From contig NZ_RAPR01000001.1 of assembly GCF_003610235.1 (NCBI RefSeq), forward strand, positions 2,170,001-2,234,000: DNA of 64,000 nt, read 5' to 3'. Below the pieces are notes generated by a model. That model saw only the letters and a list, made by a program, of their open reading frames with translations. It was not told the origin of the DNA and did not search any database. The stretch is from Catellatospora citrea. GTDB lineage: Bacteria > Actinomycetota > Actinomycetes > Mycobacteriales > Micromonosporaceae. The position numbers and the translations under genes were made by a program. Positions 12,529 through 19,869 of this stretch are shown one piece after another; within the stretch, counting starts at the first letter, position 1; each line of letters starts with the position of its first letter.

Positions 12529-14078
12529 CGGGCGGCCTGCAGGGTCTGCGCGGTGGCGATGGCGGCGAGCACGGCCATCGCCTTGTTCTGCGTCTCCAGC
12601 TCCTCCAGGGCCGGGTCCGAGTCGGCCACCACCCCGGCTCCGGCCTGCACGTACGCGACGCCGTCGCGCAGCAGTGCGGTGCGGATCGCGATCGCCATGT
12701 CCAGGTCGCCGCCGAAGCCGAAGTAACCGACCGTGCCGCCGTACAGGCCGCGCCGGGTCGGTTCCAGCTCCTCGATGATCTCCATGGCGCGCACCTTCGG
12801 CGCCCCGGACAGCGTGCCCGCCGGGAACGTGGCGGCCAGCGCGTCCAGCGGCGAGGTGTCCTCGCGCAGCTCGCCGACGACGGTCGAGACGATGTGCATG
12901 ACGTGGCTGTAGCGCTCGACCGTGGCGAACTCCGGCACCTCCACGGTGCCCGCGCGCGAGAACCGGCCCAGGTCGTTGCGGCCCAGGTCGACGAGCATGA
13001 CGTGCTCGGAGCGCTCCTTCGGGTCCGCGATCAGCTCGGCGGCCAGCGCGGCGTCGGCCTCCGGGGTCTCGCCCCGCGGCCGGGTGCCCGCGATCGGGTG
13101 GAGCAGGGCGCGGCGTACGCCGTCGTCGCCCTTGGTGATCTTCACGTGGGCCTCGGGGGACGAGCCGACGATGTCGAAGTCGTCGAAGCGCAGCAGGTAC
13201 ATGTACGGGCTGGGGTTGGTGGCCCGCAGCACCCGGTAGATGTCGAGCGGGTCGGCCTCGGTGCGCGTCTCGAAGCGCTGCGACACCACGATCTGGAAGC
13301 AGTCGCCCGCCCGGATCGCCTCCTTGGCGACCTCCACCGCCTTGCCGAACTCGCCCGACGGCGTGCGCGAGACCAGCTCCGTCGGGCGCACCGCGGTCAC
13401 CGTCGAGATCATCGGCGGAGTGGGCCGGGACAGCGCCGTGGTCATCGCGTCCAGGCGGCCGATCGCGTGATGGTAGGCGGCCGCGACCTGGTCGTCGTCG
13501 GCCTGCTCGGGCAGCACCGCGTTGGCGACCACGACGGCCTGGCCCAGGTAGTGGTCCAGCACCACCAGGTCGGTGGCGAGGAACAGGCCCAGCTCCGGCA
13601 CGTGCAGGTCGTCGTCGGCCAGCTGCGGCAGCCGCTCGAAGCGGCGCACCAGGTCGTACGCCAGGAAGCCGACCAGGCCGCCGGTCAGCGGCGGCAGGTC
13701 CGCGTCCGCGTCGTCCGCGCCGGTCAGCGCGGCGACCGTGGCCCGCAGCACGGCGACCGGGTCGCCCTTGACCGGCACCCCGTCGGGCGGACTGCCCAGC
13801 CAGTGCGCCTGCCCGCCGCGCTCGGTCAGCGTCGCCAGGCTGCGCACCCCGATGAAGGAGTAGCGCGACCAGGCCGTGCCCGCCGCGCCCGCACCCTGCT
13901 CGGCCGACTCCAGCAGGAAGGTTCCCGGGCCGCCGGCCACCTTGCGGTACACCCCGACCGGCGTCTCCGCGTCGGCCAGCAGCCGGCGGGTCACCGGCAC
14001 CACCCGGCGGCGCGCCGCCCGGGCCCGGAACCCGGCCAGGTCGGGGCTGACCGCCCCGCTGCTCGTCGTGCTGCTCAT
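12525..14078 (-). CDS. trpE: anthranilate synthase component I
   Basis: Converts chorismate to anthranilate with ammonia supplied by a TrpG partner, which is not in this window. 517 residues from ATG 14078. FLLESAEQG carries the LLES feedback site for tryptophan. [39 protein letters not shown] and [15 protein letters not shown] are the chorismate-binding core motifs. The start overlaps the hisI stop by ATGA, so the histidine and tryptophan parts are translationally coupled here. A longer upstream reading would overlap hisI without support. Confidence 0.97.
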   Translation of the reverse strand: MSSTTSSGAVSPDLAGFRARAARRRVVPVTRRLLADAETPVGVYRKVAGGPGTFLLESAEQGAGAAGTAWSRYSFIGVRSLATLTERGGQAHWLGSPPDGVPVKGDPVAVLRATVAALTGADDADADLPPLTGGLVGFLAYDLVRRFERLPQLADDDLHVPELGLFLATDLVVLDHYLGQAVVVANAVLPEQADDDQVAAAYHHAIGRLDAMTTALSRPTPPMISTVTAVRPTELVSRTPSGEFGKAVEVAKEAIRAGDCFQIVVSQRFETRTEADPLDIYRVLRATNPSPYMYLLRFDDFDIVGSSPEAHVKITKGDDGVRRALLHPIAGTRPRGETPEADAALAAELIADPKERSEHVMLVDLGRNDLGRFSRAGTVEVPEFATVERYSHVMHIVSTVVGELREDTSPLDALAATFPAGTLSGAPKVRAMEIIEELEPTRRGLYGGTVGYFGFGGDLDMAIAIRTALLRDGVAYVQAGAGVVADSDPALEELETQNKAMAVLAAIATAQTLQAAR

Positions 14079-14446
14079 GCCGCCACCTCGCCCACGACGG
14101 CCACCGGCAGCTCGTCGGTGAAGCAGGTGCGGGTGCCGGTGTGGCACGCCGGGCCGACCTGTTCCACGCTGACCAGCAACGCGTCGCCGTCGCAGTCCAG
14201 CGCCACGGAGGTGACGTACTGGTGGTGGCCGGAGGTCTCGCCCTTCACCCAGTACTGCCCGCGGCTGCGCGACCAGTAGGTGGCCCGGCCCGTGGACAGC
14301 GTGCGGCGCAGCGCCTCGTCGTCCATCCAGGCCAGCATCAGCACCTCACCGGTGTCGTGCTGGCGCACCACGGCCGCGACGAGCCCGTCGCGGTCACGCT
14401 TCAAACGGGCGGCGATCGCCGGATCCAGCTGCTCGGTCCCTGACAC
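14075..14446 (-). CDS. hisI: phosphoribosyl-AMP cyclohydrolase
   Basis: Opens the purine ring of phosphoribosyl-AMP, step 3 of histidine synthesis. 123 residues from GTG 14446, behind GAGGGAG with 9 nt spacing; GTG 14464 is an alternative. [11 protein letters not shown], the zinc/magnesium ligands in [14 protein letters not shown] and the cysteines of [12 protein letters not shown] are intact. There is no fused HisE domain. It is the first gene of the downstream block after the 42-kb interruption of the his-trp cluster and overlaps trpE by 4 nt. Confidence 0.97.
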   Translation of the reverse strand: MSGTEQLDPAIAARLKRDRDGLVAAVVRQHDTGEVLMLAWMDDEALRRTLSTGRATYWSRSRGQYWVKGETSGHHQYVTSVALDCDGDALLVSVEQVGPACHTGTRTCFTDELPVAVVGEVAA

Positions 14447-14520
14447 ACCGAAATTCTCCCTCACCGCCGATCACCCCGCCGCGCAGGTGCGGCCCACGTC
14501 TCACCGCCGCCACCCACCAA

Positions 14521-14595
14521 GATCGCCCGACTTGCCTGGCAGCTGTGCGTATCTTGACGGCGTATCCCCACGTCTGCCAGGCAAGTCGGATGATC
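14521..14595. repeat. extragenic palindrome, family B copy 1
   Basis: 75 nt. The 22-bp arms match at 20 positions (left arm begins GATCGCCCGACTTGCC, 14521-14542; right arm 14574-14595). The interior contains CTGTGCGTATCTTG, identical in the copy at 29349-29423, which is also 75 nt. It lies between divergent hisI and the acidic-protein gene. Confidence 0.8.
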
Positions 14596-14722
14596 GAGGT
14601 GGCCCGGGTCACAGGTATGGACGCTGGTATGACGCGAGAACGGGCAGCCCGGCGGTACCTTGACGGGCATCTGCGCGCAGCGCCCGCGGGCGCTCTCCCC
14701 CACCGCGAGAGCCGAGGATCGC

Positions 14723-16240
14723 ATGACCAACCCCCACTTCGCGCCGCTCCCGGCGCACATCCCCACCTTCATCCCCCCGGCCCAGCCGCCGGCCCCCGCG
14801 GCCGAGGCCACCGACGAGCTCGAACCCACCCTGCAGCTGAGCCCGCACGAGCAGGCCGCACTGCTGGAACACACCAGTGAACTGACCATCGTGGCCCCGC
14901 AGGCCGACGAGACCGAGGACGGCCCCGAGGCCGAAGCCGACGAGACCCCGGACGCCCTGGCCGACGCGGACGAGGCAGCCGAAGCCGACGCGGAGGACGC
15001 GCCCGAGGCCTCGGCCTACAGCGAGTCGCCCGACGCGGAAGCCGATGCCGACGCCGACGAGTCGCCCGAGGCCGACGACATCGACTCGGCAGTGGACACC
15101 GACAGCGAGCCCGAGGCACAGGCCCACGACGAGGCCGATGCCGAGGCGGCGACCGAAGACACGGTCGATGCCGAAGCCGACGATGACGCCGTCGTCGCGG
15201 AGACGGTCGACGACTCGACGGAGGCGGCCGACGACTCACCGGAAGCAGAGGCCGACGCCGACGAGTCGCCGGTAGCGGGCGGCGAAGAGCCCATCGACGC
15301 GCAGGCCGACGACGGCGAGGCCGGTGAGCTGGAGGCCGGTGAGCTGGTGGACGCGGAACCCGGTGCGGACACGGAGGTGGGCCCGCAGGTGGACGGCGAC
15401 GCGGAGGCCGAAGGCGGTCTGGAGGCCGAAGGCGGTCTGGAGGCCGACGCCGAAGCCGACGAGGCTCCCGAGGCCGCGGTCGAGGTCGAAGCCGAGGCAG
15501 GGGAAGCCGCGGTCGACGAGACGACGGATGCGGAAGCCGACACGGAGGTGGACGCCGAGGCTGCGACCGACGGGACCGATGAGGCGGTAGACGCCCTTGA
15601 GGCCGAGGCCGAGGCTGAGGCCGAGGAACAGGTCGAGGCTGAGGCCGAGGTCATCGAAGCCCCTGAGGCCGAGGCCGACGAGCAGGTCGAGGCCGAGGCC
15701 GACGTCGTCGAGGCCGAGATGGAGGCCGTCGACGAGCAGGCCGCGGAAGTGGCAGAGGTGGACGTCGAGGGGGCGCCTGCCGACGACACCGCGGAGGCTC
15801 CCGTGGCGGAGATCATCGACGCGGCCGAGGACGCCGACGAGGCGCAGGAGGTGGCGCCGGTCGGTGGGATCGACGCCGTTACCGACGAAGCCGCTGACGA
15901 CGAGGACGAGGAGCTGGACGTGGCACAGGTGGCGCCGACCGCGACCGCGCTGCGGCCGGGTGACGTGACCGAGACGCCGATCGCGGTGTGGGAGGCGGAG
16001 CAGGCGCAGCGCTTCCGCGACGCGTGGCGTGAGGTGCAGACCCGGTTCGTCGACGAGCCGGAGTCGGCGCTGAACGACGCGCAGGCGCTGGTCAACGAGG
16101 CGGTGTCGGCGCTGGCCGCGCAGCTGCTGGCCGAGCAGGGCGACCTGGACCCGCGCCAGGGCGCCGCGCCGGACACCGAGGCGATGCGCATCGCCATGCG
16201 CGGCTACAAGAACTTCCTCGACCGCGTGCTGGCTCTCTGA
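14723..16240 (+). CDS. highly acidic Ala/Asp/Glu repeat protein
   Basis: 505 residues. After a short Pro-rich N terminus (FAPLPAHIPTFIPP), residues of about 60-410 are almost only Ala, Glu, Asp and Val in irregular EAEADE-type repeats, giving a very large negative charge. Residues of about 425-505 form a normal helical domain (WEAEQAQRFRDAWREVQTRF ... GYKNFLDRVLAL). A similar tail ends many actinobacterial proteins of unknown function, as I recall. No signal peptide or membrane helix is seen. ATG 14723 follows GAGGA. The internal tandem repeats (15404-15439, 15317-15346) mark recent expansion. A strong hairpin follows. Function unknown; disordered scaffold or cation buffer are only guesses. 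Confidence 0.75.
   Translation: MTNPHFAPLPAHIPTFIPPAQPPAPAAEATDELEPTLQLSPHEQAALLEHTSELTIVAPQADETEDGPEAEADETPDALADADEAAEADAEDAPEASAYSESPDAEADADADESPEADDIDSAVDTDSEPEAQAHDEADAEAATEDTVDAEADDDAVVAETVDDSTEAADDSPEAEADADESPVAGGEEPIDAQADDGEAGELEAGELVDAEPGADTEVGPQVDGDAEAEGGLEAEGGLEADAEADEAPEAAVEVEAEAGEAAVDETTDAEADTEVDAEAATDGTDEAVDALEAEAEAEAEEQVEAEAEVIEAPEAEADEQVEAEADVVEAEMEAVDEQAAEVAEVDVEGAPADDTAEAPVAEIIDAAEDADEAQEVAPVGGIDAVTDEAADDEDEELDVAQVAPTATALRPGDVTETPIAVWEAEQAQRFRDAWREVQTRFVDEPESALNDAQALVNEAVSALAAQLLAEQGDLDPRQGAAPDTEAMRIAMRGYKNFLDRVLAL
15317..15346. repeat. 15-bp tandem repeat in acidic gene
   Basis: Two exact copies of GAGGCCGGTGAGCTG, encoding EAGEL twice. Confidence 0.85.
15404..15439. repeat. 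18-bp tandem repeat in acidic gene
   Basis: Two exact copies of GAGGCCGAAGGCGGTCTG, encoding EAEGGL twice. Confidence 0.85.
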
Positions 16241-16245
16241 TCCGC

Positions 16246-16283
16246 ATCCCGGTCCCGGAGGCGCGATCCTCCGGGACCGGGAT
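16246..16283 (+). terminator. hairpin terminator after the acidic protein gene
   Basis: Perfect 15-bp stem, ATCCCGGTCCCGGAG (16246-16260) and its complement (16269-16283), around an 8-nt loop, beginning 5 nt after the stop. There is no U-run, as is common for actinomycete terminators. Confidence 0.75.
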
Positions 16284-16296
16284 CCACATAGGCGGA

Positions 16297-16345
16297 TTGC
16301 CAGGCGTACAGAATTCACCTACCGTTGAGTTCAACACGCGTTGAA
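16297..16345 (+). promoter_or_regulatory. promoter with overlapping TetR-type operator for the ABC pump
   Basis: -35 TTGCCA (16297-16302), 17-nt spacer, -10 TACCGT (16320-16325). Directly downstream is the dyad TTCAAC-ACGC-GTTGAA (16330-16345), which would cover the transcription start. The TetR gene two genes downstream is the natural candidate repressor. Confidence 0.6.
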
Positions 16346-16363
16346 TTCCTACGGAGGACTCCC

Positions 16364-17125
16364 ATGACATCCGCGATCGAGGTCGCCGACCTCGTCGTAC
16401 ACCGGGGAGCCAGGCCTGTGCTGCACGGCCTGAGCTGCACCATCCCGGAAGGCAGCGTGACCGGCCTGCTCGGCCCGTCCGGCAGTGGCAAGACCACGCT
16501 GATGCGCGCGATCGTGGGTGTCCAGGTGGTGCGTTCGGGCACGGTCACCGTGCTGGGCCGCCCGGCGGGCGACGCGAAGCTGCGCAGCCAGATCGGCTAC
16601 CTCACGCAGGCCCCCAGCGTGTACGCCGACCTGACGGTGCGGGAGAACGCGCGCTACTTCGCCGCGCTCTACGGGCTCGGCCAGGCCGAGGCCGATGCGG
16701 CGGTGCGTGACGTGGGCCTGGCCGAGGCCGCGTCGCAGCTGGTCGGCAACCTGTCCGGCGGGCAGCGCAGCCGGGCCTCACTGGCCTGCGCGATCGTCAG
16801 CAAGCCGAAGGTGCTGATCCTCGACGAGCCCACCGTCGGGCAGGACCCGGTGCTGCGCGACGAGCTGTGGGCGCAGTTCCGCGGGCTCGCCGAGAGCGGC
16901 TCGACGCTGGTCGTGTCCAGCCACGTGATGGACGAGGCCAACCGCTGCGACCGGCTGCTGCTGATCCGCGAGGGCCTGCTCATCGCCGACGACACCCCCG
17001 CCGCGGTCAAGGCGTCCGCCGGCACGGAGGACCTCGACCAGGCCTTCCTCACCCTGATCCGGCGCCAGGGGACCGGCGTCCCCGCCCCGCGCGCCACCGG
17101 CGAGACGAACGAGGTCGCGTCATGA
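16364..17125 (+). CDS. ABC transporter ATP-binding protein (DrrA-like)
   Basis: Cytoplasmic ATPase of an ABC-2 exporter. 253 residues from ATG 16364, behind GGAGG with 7 nt spacing. Walker A GPSGSGKTT, signature LSGGQRSR, Walker B VLILDEPTVGQDP and the H-loop SSHVMDEA are all intact. The stop overlaps the permease start (ATGA at 17122), so the two are made together. The operator-bearing promoter and the downstream TetR gene suggest a drug-inducible efflux pump; the substrate is unknown. Confidence 0.92.
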   Translation: MTSAIEVADLVVHRGARPVLHGLSCTIPEGSVTGLLGPSGSGKTTLMRAIVGVQVVRSGTVTVLGRPAGDAKLRSQIGYLTQAPSVYADLTVRENARYFAALYGLGQAEADAAVRDVGLAEAASQLVGNLSGGQRSRASLACAIVSKPKVLILDEPTVGQDPVLRDELWAQFRGLAESGSTLVVSSHVMDEANRCDRLLLIREGLLIADDTPAAVKASAGTEDLDQAFLTLIRRQGTGVPAPRATGETNEVAS

Positions 17126-17850
17126 TCCTGCTGCACACCACCGGCCGCATCCTGCGCCAGCTGCGCCACGACCGCCGCACCGTGGCGATGCTGGTGGCCG
17201 TGCCGACGCTGCTGCTGACGCTGCTCTACTTCATGTACGACAGCCAGCCCGGCGTCTTCGACCACATCGCACTGATCATGCTGGGCGTCTTCCCGTTCAT
17301 CATCATGTTCCTGATCACCAGCATCGCCATGCTCCGCGAGCGCACCACCGGCACCCTGGAGCGGCTGCTCACCACCCCGCTGCGCAAGACCGACCTGCTG
17401 TTCGGGTACGGCCTCGCGTTCGGGGTGGCCGCGGCGGTGCAGGCGGGTTTCGCCACCGCGCTGGCCTACCTGCTGCTCGACCTGGACACCCAGGGCGGCG
17501 CGGGCTACGTCGTCATGATCGCCGTGGCGAACGCCGTGCTGGGCATGGCGCTGGGCCTGCTGGCCAGCGCGTTCGCCAAGACGGAGTTCCAGGCGGTGCA
17601 GTTCATGCCGGTGCTGGCGGTGCCGCAGCTGCTGCTGTGCGGGCTGTTCGTGCCGCGCGGCCTGATGGCGGGCTGGCTGCAGGCGATCAGCGACGTGCTG
17701 CCGCTGACGTACGCCGTCGAGGCGTTGCAGGAGGTCGGCGCCCACGCCGAGCCGACCGGAACCATGTGGCGTGACTTCGGCATCGTCGCGGGCGCGGTGG
17801 TGGTGGCGCTGGTCGCCGCGGCGGGCACGCTGCGCCGCCGCACCCCCTGA
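17122..17850 (+). CDS. ABC-2 type permease (DrrB-like)
   Basis: Membrane partner of the preceding ATPase, 242 residues with six hydrophobic segments (about 22-40, 53-73, 97-120, 130-152, 160-180, 218-236). The conserved cytoplasmic ERTTGTLERLLTTPLRK segment lies after the second helix. It is coupled to the ATPase gene by an ATGA overlap. A GC hairpin lies between it and the TetR gene. Confidence 0.9.
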   Translation: MILLHTTGRILRQLRHDRRTVAMLVAVPTLLLTLLYFMYDSQPGVFDHIALIMLGVFPFIIMFLITSIAMLRERTTGTLERLLTTPLRKTDLLFGYGLAFGVAAAVQAGFATALAYLLLDLDTQGGAGYVVMIAVANAVLGMALGLLASAFAKTEFQAVQFMPVLAVPQLLLCGLFVPRGLMAGWLQAISDVLPLTYAVEALQEVGAHAEPTGTMWRDFGIVAGAVVVALVAAAGTLRRRTP

Positions 17851-17902
17851 CCGTCGCACCCGGCCCCGTCCGGGAGAATCGTCGTGGACCGACGAGCACG
17901 GA

Positions 17903-17943
17903 CGTCCCCGGCACGCCGCCGTAGCGGCAGCGCGCCGGGGACG
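17903..17943 (+). terminator. GC hairpin between permease and TetR genes
   Basis: CGTCCCCGGC (17903-17912) pairs with GCCGGGGACG (17934-17943); the loop can fold further. It ends about 26 nt before the TetR ATG. It could partly terminate pump mRNA or limit TetR expression. Confidence 0.5.
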
Positions 17944-17969
17944 CGCCGCGTGTACCGAGGAAGGGCCAG

Positions 17970-18587
17970 ATGAAGCGCAGCCGCACCGGGCGCCGGCCGG
18001 GCAACCCCGACACCCGCGAGGCCATTCTGGCCGCGGCCCGCCAACTCTTCGCGGAGAAGGGCTTCGACGCCGCGACCATGCGCGCCATCGCCGCCGCGGC
18101 CGAGGTGGACCCCGCCCTGGTGCACCACTACTTCGGCACCAAGGAGCAGCTGTTCGTCGCCACCATGCAGTTCCCGATGGACCCGCGGGAGCTGATCGAC
18201 AAGGTCGTGGCGGGCGGCGCGGACGAGGCAGGCGTACGCCTGGCCCGGCTGTTCGTGACGGTCTGGGACTCCCCGGTCGGCATCGTCGGCGTGTCGGTGA
18301 TCCGCTCCGCGATGACCAACGAGTGGACCATGCGGCTGTTCCGCGAGTTCGTGACCACGCAGATCCTGCGCCGCGTCCAGGCCGAGCTGAAGCTGGACCC
18401 GGCCGAGGCCCCGCTGCGCGCGTCGCTGGTGGCCAGCCAGATCGGCGGCCTGGTCCTGATGCGGTACATCATGAAGCTCGAACCACTGGCCTCGCTGCCC
18501 GCCGACCAGGTCGTCGCCGCCGTCGCGCCGAACCTGCAGCGCTACCTGACCGGCGACCTGGGCTCCGCCGCCGGCGACGGGACGTAG
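17970..18587 (+). CDS. TetR family transcriptional regulator
   Basis: 205 residues. The N-terminal helix-turn-helix (about 17-60) reads REAILAAARQLFAEKGFDA followed by TMRAIAAAAEVDPALVHHYFGTKEQLF, the classic TetR pattern. The C-terminal ligand domain resembles TetR_C_16-type regulators. ATG 17970 follows GAGGAAGG. It follows the ABC pump and probably represses the pump promoter through the TTCAAC dyad at 16330-16345; the ligand is unknown. Confidence 0.92.
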   Translation: MKRSRTGRRPGNPDTREAILAAARQLFAEKGFDAATMRAIAAAAEVDPALVHHYFGTKEQLFVATMQFPMDPRELIDKVVAGGADEAGVRLARLFVTVWDSPVGIVGVSVIRSAMTNEWTMRLFREFVTTQILRRVQAELKLDPAEAPLRASLVASQIGGLVLMRYIMKLEPLASLPADQVVAAVAPNLQRYLTGDLGSAAGDGT

Positions 18588-18612
18588 CCGCCGCTCCGGC
18601 GATGCCGGCCGC

Positions 18613-19074
18613 TCAGGCCACCGACGCGGCCGGCTCGGCCGCCGCGTAGTCCTCGACGTCGATCTCGGTCAGGTGCCCGGTCGGGCACTCCAGCCGCACC
18701 TCGGCGACGTCCATCCGGTACAGCCGGAAGCCGCGGTCCACGTCGAGCAGGTCGCTGACCGGGTTCGCGGCGGCGAACTCGAGCGCGGCGGCGCGGGCCT
18801 CGATGCCCTCCAGCGCGCCGGCCCAGCCCGACACCCACACCCGCGGCCCGCGGGCCTCCCCTACCGCGAGCACGACGGCGGTGTCGTCGCCTTCCCCGTC
18901 CCGCGGGCGCAGCGCGTCGTCGAGCTGCCCGCCCTCGCGGCACAGCAGCAGCGGGCGTCCTTCATGGTCGGTGGCGTGGCGCACCCGGTACGGGCTGGCG
19001 TGGAACGGGACCTGCGCCACGCCGGGCAGGCGGCCGGCGGTCAGGGAGCGGGCGATCTCGGCGGGGTGCGGCAC
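18613..19074 (-). CDS. DUF2470 protein (HugZ-like haem/iron-associated fold)
   Basis: 153 residues from GTG 19074, preceded by GGAGG (19081-19085) with 6 nt spacing; a longer reading would run into the divergent rpsD gene and is rejected. HPAEIARSLTAGRLPG and the C-terminal VDRGFRLYRMDVAEVRL fit the DUF2470 domain, which also forms the C-terminal part of HugZ-type haem oxygenases. A separate haem-oxidising domain is absent, so no enzymatic activity is claimed. The two IdeR-like boxes in the shared upstream region suggest induction under iron limitation. Confidence 0.75.
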   Translation of the reverse strand: MPHPAEIARSLTAGRLPGVAQVPFHASPYRVRHATDHEGRPLLLCREGGQLDDALRPRDGEGDDTAVVLAVGEARGPRVWVSGWAGALEGIEARAAALEFAAANPVSDLLDVDRGFRLYRMDVAEVRLECPTGHLTEIDVEDYAAAEPAASVA

Positions 19075-19088
19075 GGCGGTCCTCCAAC

Positions 19089-19127
19089 ATCGGTTAGGCT
19101 TACCTTCGTTAGGCGAGCCTAACCTAT
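19089..19127. promoter_or_regulatory. two tandem IdeR/DtxR-like iron boxes
   Basis: Against the consensus TTAGGTTAGGCTAACCTAA, the 19-mer at 19109-19127 (starting TTAGGCGAGCCTAACCTA) matches at 15 positions and the 19-mer at 19089-19107 at about 14. TTAGGC-GA-GCCTAA is itself a perfect dyad. The boxes fill the space between the DUF2470 and rpsD ribosome sites, so repressor binding could shut both genes. Confidence 0.65.
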
Positions 19128-19153
19128 GACATCCGGAAGTTGGAGGCACCCTC

Positions 19154-19762
19154 GTGAACCAAGCGCGGCCCAAGGCGAAGCTGTCCCGGGCTCTCGGCAT
19201 CCCGCTGACCCGCAAATGCGTCAAGTACTTCGAGCGGCGGCCGTTCCCGCCGGGCGTGCACGGTCGGGCCCGCAAGAAGCCCTCCGACTACCAGGTCCGC
19301 CTGCTGGAGAAGCAGCGCCTGCGCCACCAGTACTTCATCAGCGAGACGCAGCTGCGCAACCAGTTCGACAAGGCCGCCCGCAGCGCGGGCAAGACCGGCG
19401 AGACCCTGCTGGTCGCCCTGGAGTGCCGCCTGGACGCGCTGGTCCTGCGCGCCGGCTTCGCCCGCACCATCTACCAGGCCCGCCAGGCCGTCGGCCACGG
19501 CCACATCGCCGTCGACGGCCAGAAGGTCGACCGCCCGTCCTACCGGGTCAAGCCCTGGCAGACCATCACCGTCCGCGAGCGCAGCCGCACCAAGCCCCCG
19601 TTCCAGATCGCCGCCGCCGGCGCCCACCTCGACGGCCCCACCGCCCCGTACCTCGAGGTCAACCTCGCCGACCTACGCGCCACCCTGACCCGCGAACCGC
19701 TCCGCACCGAGATCCCCGTGCTCTGCGACGAGCAACTCGTCGTCGAGTTCTACTCCCGCTGA
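19154..19762 (+). CDS. rpsD: 30S ribosomal protein S4 (uS4), zinc-ribbon-less type
   Basis: Primary rRNA-binding protein of the 30S body. 202 residues; the S4 RNA-binding domain reads [36 protein letters not shown], and the C terminus [17 protein letters not shown] is typical. The N terminus has only one cysteine ([10 protein letters not shown]) and no CxxC pair, so it is the zinc-independent form. It stands alone rather than in the rpsM-rpsK-rpsD-rpoA operon, which suggests a conditionally expressed paralogue. GTG 19154 follows GGAGG with 7 nt spacing. The upstream boxes look like iron rather than zinc regulation. Confidence 0.93.
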   Translation: MNQARPKAKLSRALGIPLTRKCVKYFERRPFPPGVHGRARKKPSDYQVRLLEKQRLRHQYFISETQLRNQFDKAARSAGKTGETLLVALECRLDALVLRAGFARTIYQARQAVGHGHIAVDGQKVDRPSYRVKPWQTITVRERSRTKPPFQIAAAGAHLDGPTAPYLEVNLADLRATLTREPLRTEIPVLCDEQLVVEFYSR

Positions 19763-19776
19763 CCCCGCCCGAGACC

Positions 19777-19865
19777 AAGATCGCGACGATCTTGCGCGAA
19801 CTGTTGGGGATACGCCCTATATGGGAGTGTCATCCCCACAGTCCACGCAAGATCGTCGCGATCTT
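19777..19865. repeat. extragenic palindrome, family C copy 1
   Basis: 89 nt. Long nearly complementary arms starting AAGATCGCGACGATCTTGCG and continuing through (C/T)G(A/G)ACTGT, interior about 20 nt. It lies between convergent rpsD and ABC exporter genes and may terminate both. Relatives are at 30739 and 59488. Confidence 0.8.
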
Positions 19866-19869
19866 CGGG

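Noticed and set aside
15016..16197. Long Ser/Ala-rich open frame antisense to the acidic protein
   Set aside because: Mirror of the GAGGCC/GACGAG repeats; no ribosome site, and the plus strand has a start site plus a conserved C-terminal domain.
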